DNA of 64,000 nucleotides, taken from contig NZ_CP067378.1 in NCBI RefSeq assembly GCF_019565505.1, positions 1,922,001 through 1,986,000 of the forward strand, written 5' to 3'. A program made the position numbers and the translations under genes. Origin of the DNA: Flavobacterium davisii. Its GTDB lineage: Bacteria > Bacteroidota > Bacteroidia > Flavobacteriales > Flavobacteriaceae. Below the pieces are notes generated by a model. The model was not told where the DNA came from. It saw only the letters and a program-made list of their open reading frames with translations, and searched no databases. Below are positions 53,850-63,021 of this stretch, in pieces; within the stretch, counting starts at the first letter, position 1; every line of letters starts with the position of its first letter.

Positions 53850-55173
53850 TTAAGGAATTGATAAAGAAGTAGTTTCGATTCCGTATTTTTTAATCATTTT
53901 TTTAATTTGTATCGTTTTTTTATTCTTCATTTCTTGAATATATTGGTCTGTATTTATTGGTATATAATGTTGTTTTTTGACTATCATATTCCAAATTATA
54001 ACTGCTATTTTTCTTGCTGTTGCTGTAATTGCAGCACCTCTTCCTTTTTAAAAGAAATCCTTTTAAAGAACATAACGAGGTAACCTTCTTTTTTTCTTTC
54101 AATTGTATTTGCCGCATTTCTTAATGTCAATGCAAATTTATTTTTCCCTTTTGGAGTTCTGCTACTCAAAACCTTACCTCCACTAATTTTATTATTTGGA
54201 GCTAACCTGAGCCAATTCACAAATTGCTTGGAGGTCTTGAATTTATATATATCGGTGCCTATTTCGGCTAAAAAACTAGTAACGGTTCCTGAGCAAACTG
54301 ATTCTATAGCAAAGAGATCTACTCCAAAAAGTTTTAAACTATATTTCTGTACATCAAATTTGGGTTGGTTTTTCCCTTTATTCTGTTTCTTTACCAATTC
54401 GATATCTTCTGATAAAACAATTTCTCTGGTTTGATTTTTCAGCACTTCATCAATACGAGTATCGGTGTTTTTTATTTTATCTTGAATAAGTCTGTAAATA
54501 TCATAACAATCGGAAAGCTCATGTAGGTATTCATTGTTTATTTTACCTTGTAAAGCGTCGGCTATTTCTTCTTTGCTTTTTTTAACTCGTTTGTCGCAAT
54601 ATTCAGCTAATTTTTCACCTGAAGTTTCACCTGATAGTATCATCTCAATTACTCTTATTCCAGAAACTCCTGTGATGTCACTTATCACAACGTCGAGTCT
54701 GAAGTTCATTAAACGTAATGCTTTTTGCATTTTGTTTACAAAGCCTGAACTTTGTTCAATCAAACTAGAACGATGTCTATGAAGTGTTCTTATCTGCAAA
54801 GTGGTTTCAGAGGGCAAAAAGAACCTCGTAATAGCCCTAAAGAATGAAGTTTCTGTATCCATTGTGCATCTTTCACATCTGTCTTTGCTTTGAGGTTTTT
54901 TGTTTGAGTCCCTTGAACCAAAAGAACTTCAAAACCATTTCCCTGCAAGATCATAAACAAAGATTGCCAATAACTCCCTGTGGACTCCAAAGCAACACTA
55001 CGAATCTTGTTCTCTTGAAGATAAGCTACCAAAGCGCATAATCCTGATTGATAAACATTAAATTCTCTAATTTGATTTTCATCCTGTCCTATGGCTACAA
55101 AATGAGAACGTGACCCAACATCAATTCCTGCAGCATTGGGATTTACAATTTGCATTTTTTCGAAACTTTTCAT
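53850..55173 (-). mobile_element. IS110-family transposase (two frameshifts)
   Basis: About 441 residues after restoring one T near 54818 and one A near 54052. The N-terminal RuvC-like DEDD domain reads NAAGIDVGSRSHFVAIGQDE (Asp18), VALESTGSYW (Glu) and KTDVKDAQWIQKLHSLG (Asp pair). The C-terminal Tnp20-type part includes FAIESVCSGTVTSFLAEIG, KQFVNWLRLAPNNKISGGKV (with the active-site Ser region SSRTPKG) and, after repair, FKKGRGAAITATARKIAVII. It stops at 53850 with TTSLSIP. IS110 elements lack inverted repeats and guide insertion by a bridge RNA from a flanking noncoding end; that end is likely 55174-55260, but I cannot define it. Confidence 0.85.
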
Positions 55174-55270
55174 AAAATATTTTTTTATTAAAATGCGAGG
55201 AAATGTAATATCTTTGCTTAAATTATTCTATACGAGATAACATGGTGTTTCATCATTGATTGTCTCAAAG

Positions 55271-55293
55271 GGCTTCCAAATGGAAGCCTTTTT
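55271..55293. terminator. hairpin upstream of the IS110 gene
   Basis: GGCTTCC/GGAAGCC stem with an AAAT loop and a T-run. It lies 98 bp before the transposase start. It may be part of the IS110 noncoding end or a terminator for a gene on its right. Confidence 0.55.
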
Positions 55294-55418
55294 ACATTTC
55301 AGCCAAAATCTGGGAGGGGATAAATTCACCATTTTATACATAGGCTTCGCTCGCAAGTGCAAGTTAGCTCTCATTTGTCAAAGAACAATACTTTCTTGAA
55401 ATCTGGGTCAAATAAAAG

Positions 55419-55549
55419 AAGGTGTCTAAAAAGTCAAAATTCAATACTTAGTTTTATTTCGAACTAAAAGGGAGAAGTCACATTATTTGTATTATGTGGT
55501 TTCTCCCTTCGGTTGAAATAATAAGATTCTGATCTTTTAGGATAGCCTC
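55419..55549. repeat. MITE-like imperfect palindrome
   Basis: About 130 bp whose two halves are inverted copies. The left end reads GGTGTCTAAAAAGTC (55421-55435); the right end, on the other strand, reads GGCTATCCTAAAAGATC (ending at 55547). Inner arms match closely: TTATTTCGAAC with GTTGAAATAA, and GGGAGAAGTCACAT with ATGTGGTTTCTCCC around TATTTGTATT. There is no gene inside. It resembles a miniature inverted-repeat element derived from an IS with GG(C/T)(T/G)(A/G)TC-type ends. A large RNA hairpin is the alternative. Confidence 0.6.
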
Positions 55550-55575
55550 TTGTTTTTTATCTGGTAGGTAAAAAA

Positions 55576-56418
55576 TTATTCGATTATAATTTTTCTAGTT
55601 GCTATTTTGCTTCCTTCTGTAATTTTAGCAAAATAAACTCCTTTGGTTAAGGAAGAAATATTAAGACTTTGATCTGTTATTTTAGATGATAAAGTTTTTT
55701 TGCCGAAGATGTCGTATAAATCTATTTGTTTTTCTCCAAAATTTGGTGAAGTGATGTTTACAACTGAATTGGCGGGGTTTGGATGAATTGATAAGCCTTC
55801 AATTTCATTATTTTTTTCATTGTTTAATAGGCCAGAAGCTTCAATTTTCACATTGTCTATTCTCCAGTTAGCGGACGGATCATAAAGACCTAATATAGCT
55901 TCATAGGTGTTGTTGTTTGGATTTACAATAGAAACAATTCGAAAACCAAAATTAGGATTGTTGTCACATCTAGGATCGTTGATTAAAAAAGATTTCATTG
56001 GTGAAGCTGTAAAGCCATTTGTTAGATCGCCGTTATTATTAGCTAATAATATCCAAGAATTTCCACCATCGAAAGTGTATTCATACCGCTGCCATTTAGA
56101 AGAGGTGTCTTGTCCTCTTGGGTCAAATTTTATAATGATGCCCGAATAGCCACTAGTGCTAGCCATAAATTGATAACCAGCTGTTCCAGAAGCGGTGCTT
56201 TGAGCAGGGAAATTTTTTATACTATGTGCAAATCCGCCATTATTGCCACTTTGATAAGTGTTAGCGTTTACACCTCCAATAAGGCTTAATGTGCCAGTGC
56301 CTAAATTAGGATTTGTTGTTTGTGCATCAAAACTCCAAGATGTTACTGTTGTTTGTGCGGAGATGTTAGTAATAAAAACGAATAAATTGAATAGGAGAAA
56401 TAAAGATTTTTTTTTCAT
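55576..56418 (-). CDS. secreted protein with T9SS type A sorting domain
   Basis: A 280-residue protein. A signal peptide (SLFLLFNLFVFITNISAQ) is followed by a beta-sandwich region (SWSFDAQTTNPNLGTGTLSL, GIIIKFDPRGQDTSSKWQRY, ANWRIDNVKIEAS) that looks carbohydrate-binding or lectin-like. The last 80 residues are a T9SS type A sorting domain (LSIHPNPANSVVNITSPNFG, then GVYFAKITEGSKIATRKIII). It should be exported by T9SS and attached to or released from the cell surface. No catalytic motif is seen. Confidence 0.8.
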   Translation of the reverse strand: MKKKSLFLLFNLFVFITNISAQTTVTSWSFDAQTTNPNLGTGTLSLIGGVNANTYQSGNNGGFAHSIKNFPAQSTASGTAGYQFMASTSGYSGIIIKFDPRGQDTSSKWQRYEYTFDGGNSWILLANNNGDLTNGFTASPMKSFLINDPRCDNNPNFGFRIVSIVNPNNNTYEAILGLYDPSANWRIDNVKIEASGLLNNEKNNEIEGLSIHPNPANSVVNITSPNFGEKQIDLYDIFGKKTLSSKITDQSLNISSLTKGVYFAKITEGSKIATRKIIIE

Positions 56419-56511
56419 GTTAATAGTTTTGTTTTTGTTTACAAAAGTACAAAAAATCCTCTTTGGATGTTCATCGAAAGAGGATAGGCTTTGTTTTTGT
56501 TTTATTTGTGA

Positions 56512-57476
56512 TTATTCAATTACAATTTTTCGGGTAGCTACCTTACCTTCTTCTGTTACTTTAGCGATATAAACACCTTTGGCTAAAGACGTAATATCAA
56601 CGATTTGATTGGTTGTTTTGGTGGATAAAGCTATTTTGCCCAATAAGTTGTACAGTTCTATTTGCTTTTCAGAAAAGCTATTGGATGTTATGTTTAGAAC
56701 CGAATGGGTTGGGTTGGGATATACCTGTAAGCCAGAAATTGCGTCTAATTTTTCATTAGATAAAAATTGTGGATCGGTAGATTTTGCTTGAATGCTAAAA
56801 TCATCTAAACCTATCATGGCATCATTTCCTACGTCGTTTGTGTCAGACCATCTAATCCAGAGTGAGCCTCCGTTGGCTGACCAACCATTGCCTGTTAATC
56901 CGAAAGTGTAAGTAAAATTACTATTATTTCCAAGTGCATTACCGTCTATATTGGCAACTGTAGGAGGACTTGTGTTTGTGGTTGCGTTTTGTTCGACTAG
57001 GTCACAGTTGGTTACTGTAGTCCGGTACCTGTTGATAATGAGGTGGCATCATAGCTATAAGCAAAGGCTATTTTTTCAACTACAGTACTGGTGGCTAATC
57101 TCCATTGTTCGGATTTTCCACTAATTTCTATTTGGGTAATATTTTGCGTTAGATTGTTGATAAGGTTTAAGCCAATTCCGGGAATTGTGCCTGATGAGGC
57201 TAATACTGCTAAGGATCTTTCGTTGCTTGAGTTAGTACCAGTAGCATAAACACCTCCACTATTTGCGGATCCATCATTATTTGTTAATGTTAGGGCTGTA
57301 GTTGATGTACCTGAAAGTCTTGCTATGAACCAATTTGGAGGTAAAGAAGGAGGTGTTGTTCCGTTAGTCATGGTATTAAAATCCTGAGTATACGGTGTGT
57401 TTAATGCTGAAATTGAGACTTGACAAAAGCCTAATTCTGCTAGTAATAATGTTCCTAATACGTAAATTTTTTTCAT
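56512..57476 (-). CDS. secreted protein with T9SS type A sorting domain (one frameshift)
   Basis: About 321 residues after restoring one G near 57018 (TGTGTTVTNCD after repair). A signal peptide ending near GFCQ precedes a beta-rich region with TPYTQDFNTMTNGTTPPSLP and GWSANGGSLWIRWSDTND, a pattern seen in flavobacterial surface proteins next to nucleases or adhesins. The C-terminal 80 residues (LQVYPNPTHSVLNITSNSFS, GVYIAKVTEEGKVATRKIVI) are a type A sorting domain very like that of the downstream gene. No enzyme motif is seen. Confidence 0.75.
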
Positions 57477-57843
57477 TTGTTGTTGTTGTTGTTTGTAATT
57501 TGGTTTAGAAAACTGTTGGTATAAATTTAATTAAAAAATAAATTAAATTTATTTTTTTGTCTTTTTTTAATTATTTTTAAATTTAAATAATGTTTTTCTG
57601 TTTTATTTGTAAGAATAATCTATATTTTATAAGAGGATTAATGGATTTTCTACTTAATAAGAAATGCCAAATAGGGAATAATAATAGATTTTGTAGATGA
57701 CTTTGAAAGAAGCTATCTTTTATTACGCTATAATAATTTATAGGTAGATCTATTCACGAAGAATGAGGGTGTTTTTTTTAATGAATTAGTCTTACTAAAT
57801 CTTATAGCGATTGGGTTAAAAAGGATAGATTGTTTTTAATAGA
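57477..57843. other. 367-bp intergenic region, no feature seen
   Basis: AT-rich gap between two T9SS cargo genes on the minus strand. It begins with a short TTGTTG repeat (57478-57491) by the start of the 57476 gene. I see no open frame, tRNA-like fold or clear promoter motif. Confidence 0.5.
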
Positions 57844-58185
57844 CTATTTTACAATAAGTTTTCTAGTTATTCTTTGATCTCCTTCTTTTATTTTTATAAT
57901 GTAAACGCCCTCGTTTAAATTAGATATGTTTAGTTCTTTACTGTTTAGTAATGTTTGGAGTACTAATTTTCCGAGTACATCGTAAACTTCAATTTCTTTT
58001 GATGAAGCGGATCTAGACGTAATGTAAATTCTACCTGTATTGGAAGGGTTTGGATATATCGTAAGATTATCCAGAGGTTGTTCTTGAAATTTTCCATTAT
58101 AGGAAGAATCTTTGCTTTCTTGAGCCTGTAAAGCTAAAGCAGATAAAGCGGAAATAAAAATACTGTATAAGTAGTTTTTCTTCAT
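57844..58185 (-). CDS. minimal T9SS protein: signal peptide plus sorting domain only
   Basis: A 113-residue protein. A signal peptide (MKKNYLYSIFISALSALALQ) is followed by only about 15 linker residues and then a complete type A sorting domain (LTIYPNPSNTGRIYITSRSA, ELNISNLNEGVYIIKIKEGD, ending TRKLIVK). There is no cargo domain. It lies 94 bp after the beta-helix lipoprotein gene and on the same strand as the TonB receptor. Such stand-alone sorting domains beside receptor/lipoprotein pairs are known in flavobacteria, but the role is not established. Confidence 0.75.
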   Translation of the reverse strand: MKKNYLYSIFISALSALALQAQESKDSSYNGKFQEQPLDNLTIYPNPSNTGRIYITSRSASSKEIEVYDVLGKLVLQTLLNSKELNISNLNEGVYIIKIKEGDQRITRKLIVK

Positions 58186-58279
58186 TCAATATTACTTTCT
58201 ACAAAGTTAGTGATTTTTTTTTTAGATAAAAAAAAAGCCTCAAAATAGAAGCTTTTATGTAGTTAAATAAGGCTAAAAA

Positions 58280-59445
58280 TTAAAAAGCATATTTTGTCCA
58301 GTTAAAGGCTGTTTTATCAGCACCTATATTTGTTTCATTTTTGTTTAAAATACCTGTTCCATTTATTTCCTTACCGGGAGCTGTCGTTAAATCTTTAATA
58401 TTAACATTAATATTGGAGTTAGGATTGCCAGCTCCTTTTTTATCATTCATATTAAGTAAAGTTACGACATAACCTGTTCCTTTTACAAGAGCATTAGCTA
58501 TATTAGATTTTGCGCTACGACGAATCATAAAGACATCCATCATTTGTTTTGTGATATCATTGGCAGTTACAAGATCAATTTTAAGATCAATGGTTAGATT
58601 TTTTATATTATTGTCGGATTGTAAGCCACAAGTAGGCGCATTACCATCTAGATTGCCATCCCCTTCCAAACCTCTTGGATCAGCTTCTGTGCTTGTAAAA
58701 CCTTTTTCCCAGATGCCGTAAGCATTATCTAAAGTACCTCTCCATCCTTGTGTATAGTCAAACATATCGTCATCTGTATTAACACACAAGATGTTTTTTA
58801 TATCCACAGTTCCTCCAAAAAATTCGACACCGTCATCAGCACAGTTTTTTACAAATACGTTTTCAATAATGGTACCATTTCCAACGCCGTTTAGGGTTAA
58901 GCCATTATGTTCAATATTGGCAGATGATTTAGCGCCTGTATTGTTTAGTATTAAATAACGAATTATACCAGAGTTATCGGTGTCATCATTACCACCATAG
59001 GTGTAAGCGGAGTTGATTTCGGTTGAGCCTGTAGGGGTTGCATCGGATAATTTTGCTTTACCATTAATGATTAGTCCTCCCCAGTAGCCAGATTCTGTTG
59101 TTTCTATATCTGCTTGCATAATGACAGGTTTTTCAGCTGTACCATTTACATTTATTTTGCCTCCTTGTAGAACTAAAATGTAATTGCTAAATCCTTTTTT
59201 GATTTAATGATAGTACCGGCAGGTATGTTTAGAGTTCCTCCATTGTCTATAATTAAAGATCCATTTAAATAATATGTTTTAGAAGCAGTAAGTGTTGTAT
59301 TATTTGTTATAGTCCCAGATAAATTTTCTGTTCCGATAGGTGTAGTACTATTAGCAATAGCTTCGTCATCCATTGTTTTTGTGCATGATGTTATCGTTCC
59401 CGAAATTATTAGTAATGCAAATAGGCTTAAAATTGATTGATTCAT
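58280..59445 (-). CDS. beta-helix surface lipoprotein (one frameshift)
   Basis: About 388 residues after restoring one A near 59198 (IIKSKKGFSNYILVLQGGKI). A lipoprotein signal ends in TITS|C. The body has the spacing of a right-handed parallel beta-helix: YYLNGSLIIDNGGTLNIPAG, SGYWGGLIINGKAKL, HNGLTLNGVGNGTIIENVFV, DDGVEFFGGTVDIKNILCVN. The segment DDDMFDYTQGWRGTLDNAYG is characteristic of flavobacterial proteins annotated near TonB receptors. It lies 36 bp after the receptor on the same strand and is its likely surface partner, in place of a SusD-type protein. Confidence 0.75.
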
Positions 59446-59481
59446 TTTGATTAGTTGTTTTTAATTAGTAATTATATTGTT

Positions 59482-62158
59482 TTAAAAATCATAAGTTAGC
59501 CCTAGACTGAAATTGATTCCTTTTTGAAATGACTTGAGTACAACGTTTTCACCTCCATTAATTCCTTTTCGGCTTAATGAATAGGTAGGATCCAGTAAGT
59601 TTCTAGTTTTTATTTTGATAGCAAGATGTTTATTGATTTTAGAGGTAGAAATAAAATCTAACCCAAGAACCCCTTTTTCTATGATGTCTTCGTAAGTCAA
59701 AGTACCAATGGTATAAATACGATCGCTGAAATAGTTTAATACAAGTGTGTTGGTAAAGCTTTTCTCTTCTTTTGAAAAAGTACTCGATAAATCAAAATTG
59801 ACTAAGAATGGAGAAGAACCTTCTAATTGTGTTTCTTTTTAGGTGTGTTTAATACATCTAATGTTAATTTTGAATAGATATAAGAAGCGTTAAAACCTAA
59901 TGCTAATTTAGTATCATAATGATGTAATTCTGTTTCAAGAATGTTTTTTCTTACTTCTATTTCTGCTCCTAGTACTTTAGCTACGTTTGAGATGTTTTTG
60001 TATGTTAGATAACCTCCTGAGCCTCCTTCTTCTACACGAGCTATGGGGTTTTGGATGTGCTTGTAAAAACCAGTTAAAGTAAAGAGTTCTGATTTACTGA
60101 TATAAAAATCCCATTTAGCATCTAAATTGTAATTTTCTGAATATTTTAGATCCTTGTTTCCTTGACTATTGAAATTTACATCTATGTAAATATATGGTGA
60201 AATTTCTTTAGCTTGAGGAAGTGTATAAGTTTTGCTACTTGCTAAACGAAATGAATTTTTTTCGGAAGCATCCCATTTTAAACTAGCATTAGGGAGTACA
60301 AAGGTGTTTTTAATCGTTGATTTCCCAGTAGTACCTCCTTCGTTAACATTGTATTGTACTGCTAGATTTACATAATCTATACTGGCTCCCATATTTACGG
60401 TTAATTTAGGAGTAATTAAGTAGGTTAAATCAGCATATCCAGAATGTATATTTTTTTGAGCACTGTACTGATCTCTATTAGTGTCAAAAGTTAATTTTCC
60501 ATCTATAAAGTTTTGTTTGCCATAAACAATGTCTAGATTAACATTTTCGTCATATAACCCTGATATGGCTCTAAAATTGTATAAGGTGGCTGAAAATTTA
60601 TCGTCAACTTGTCTGCCGTTATAACCCAACTTTAAGACAGAACTTTTATCATCTGTATCTTTTGAATTTAATCTGTGTGAAATTTCTAATTTTGTATTTA
60701 AATCAGTCTCATCTAAATTCAAAAAAGTTCTGGTTTGTCTGCCATCTCCACCTGTAAAAACGAAATCTGTTTCAGTTCTTTGTGTTAAGTTGTTTACTTT
60801 TCTATCGGGTTCTTTTCCAGAAGTAATATTATATGATAGACCAGCATTAAAGTTTGTGTTTTTACCTAATTGAAATTGAGTTAATAGCTGATTTACAATT
60901 AATAAGTTATCATTGTTTTGTTGTCTAATCATTAATCCTTTATCATCAATTCCTCCTTGAAATTTATCATTATCTACTCCATAAAATTTAGAATAGTATT
61001 GATTGTTATTATGAATAATCATACCATTATAATCAAAACGATATTTGTTTAATTTTAATGATAAATTCAATAACCCTAATTGATTAATACTACGACTAAA
61101 TTTGTCTCCTACTTGATCTCTAAATATAACTCCTGTAGTAGTTGTGTTTTTTAAAAACTGTTTGGTGTAATTGAAATCAGTTGAATGTGATCCTACAAGA
61201 AATGCCGTAAAACTATTTTCTCCAAATCTGATTTTTTTTCCAACTGTTAGGCCAAATGAATGATTGTAGGGTGATTGATTTGTGATAGGAGTTAACTTGT
61301 TTGGAAAATTATATTTTTGATTTGTTAAGCCTGGATTAATTGTATTGGAAATACCCCAGTAATCTACGCCAGTTTGTTGTTTAAAATCAGTACCTAATAC
61401 TCTTGTATTACTACCTGTTGAAAGATCTAGAGAGAAAACAGATGAAGTGTTTAGTTCTTTTGATGAAATATCTATATTAGCACCCCCTACATCGCTGATT
61501 TTACTAGAATTAAATACTTTGTTGACAGAAATGTTTTTAATAATATCGGTGCCAAAAAGTCTAAGGAAATGTTTTTATATTCGGGATCTTCTGATGGAAT
61601 AGGAAAACCATTTAATGAGGTTGAATTATAACGATCTCCTAAACCTCTTACGAAAACATTTTTTACACCTTCTTGTTTAGAAATTCCCGAAATTTTAGTA
61701 ATAGCGGCTTGGGCATCACTAATTCCTTTTCGACTCATTTCCTGAGCACCAATTACCTGTTTCATTTCTACAGCGTTCTTTTGCTCCAATAATAATGCTG
61801 TTTCCTTTTCGCGACTTACAGTGGCTTTTACTACTACATCTTCCATTGTTACACTGCCAGAACCAAGAGTTTCATTTATTTCTTTTGTTTCTCCTGCATG
61901 AATCGTAATTTTAACTTCTTTAGTTTCATAACCTAAGAAGCTAAATACCAAGATGTGGATTCCTGACGGAACGCTTAATTTATATTTACCTTGTAAGTCA
62001 GTAGTAGTTCCTGTAGCACTACCTTTTAAAACAATATTAGCAAATGGTAATGCTTCATTGTTTAGATCTTTATCTGATATTGTTCCAGTAATAGTTGCTT
62101 TTTGAGCGAATGTTATCATCGTAAAAAAAAGAAACAATAAGGAAAATTTAAATTTCAT
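59482..62158 (-). CDS. TonB-dependent outer-membrane receptor (two frameshifts)
   Basis: About 892 residues after restoring one T near 61558 and one A near 59838. Signal peptide (LLFLFFTMITFAQ), then a carboxypeptidase-regulatory-like/DUF4480-type domain (ATITGTISDKDLNNEALPFA, TTTDLQGKYKLSVPSG, FLGYETKEVKI), the plug (KNAVEMKQVIGAQEMSRKGI, VKNVFVRGLGDRYNSTSLNG) and a 22-stranded-type barrel ending FQKGINFSLGLTYDF. It brings a ligand across the outer membrane with TonB energy. No SusD gene is adjacent; the beta-helix lipoprotein follows. It is divergent from the PhoB-like regulator, which suggests but does not prove phosphate control. Confidence 0.88.
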
Positions 62159-62337
62159 TTTGTTGTGTGTTTAATTTCGATGCAAAGTAATTTTGTCTGT
62201 GTAAAAAGAAGTTATTGAGACATTATAAATAAGTTTAGTAAAGGTTATCTAATCGTTAATATATTAAATTTATGTAAGGTTAAGTTTTTATTTCGAATAA
62301 TAGCTAATTTTACATTCGAACAAACACAAACAAAGTA

Positions 62338-63021
62338 ATGAAAAAGAAGGACATTAGAATTCTTTTAGTAGACGACGAAATAGATATTTTAGAAATTGTA
62401 GGCTACAATCTTTCTCAAGAGGGGTACCAAATTTTCACAGCCGAAAATGGAAAAAAAGCAATAGAAAAAGCAAAAAAACATTTGCCTCATTTGATATTAA
62501 TGGATGTTATGATGCCTGAAATGGATGGAATGGAGGCTTGTGAAATTATTCGTAATACGCCAGAATTACAAAATACTATTATTGCCTTTTTGACGGCTAG
62601 GAGTGAGGATTATTCACAAGTTGCAGGCTTTGATGCAGGAGCTGATGATTATATAGCCAAGCCGATTAAACCCAAAGTATTAGTTAGTAAGGTGAAAGCT
62701 TTGTTAAGAAGATTTAAAGAAATAGAAATACCTGCTGAAAAACTCGATTTAGGAGGTATTGAAATCAATCGCGAAGAATATAAAATATACAAAGATAAAA
62801 AGGAAATTATACTACCAAGAAAAGAATTTGAACTCTTTTATTTATTAGCATCTAAACCGAGTAAAGTGTTTAAAAGAGAAGAAATTCTAGATAAAGTTTG
62901 GGGCAATGAAGTGGTCGTTGGAGGAAGAACTATAGATGTTCATATTAGAAAATTACGTGAAAAGATTGGAGAAGATTTGTTTAAAACAATCAAAGGTGTT
63001 GGATATAAGTTTGAATACTAA
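62338..63021 (+). CDS. OmpR/PhoB-family response regulator
   Basis: A 227-residue regulator. The receiver domain is complete: acidic pocket Asp12-Asp13, phosphorylated Asp56 in LILMDVMMPEMDG, Thr86 in AFLTARS and Lys108 in YIAKPIK. The C-terminal winged helix-turn-helix includes PRKEFELFYLLASKPSKVFK and the recognition-helix region VGGRTIDVHIRKLREKIGED. It shares one base with the kinase gene (ATG overlapping the stop), so the two are coupled. PhoB, RprY and similar regulators have this form; PhoB-like is favoured by the kinase and by the neighbouring receptor. Confidence 0.9.
   Translation: MKKKDIRILLVDDEIDILEIVGYNLSQEGYQIFTAENGKKAIEKAKKHLPHLILMDVMMPEMDGMEACEIIRNTPELQNTIIAFLTARSEDYSQVAGFDAGADDYIAKPIKPKVLVSKVKALLRRFKEIEIPAEKLDLGGIEINREEYKIYKDKKEIILPRKEFELFYLLASKPSKVFKREEILDKVWGNEVVVGGRTIDVHIRKLREKIGEDLFKTIKGVGYKFEY

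Noticed and set aside
53920..54117. 65-codon minus-strand frame
   Set aside because: It is the IS110 C-terminal region read in the wrong frame; after one-base repair the transposase continues through it.
58228..58255. Terminator after the beta-helix lipoprotein gene
   Set aside because: The AAAAGCCTC/AGCTTTT stem is weak and mismatched.
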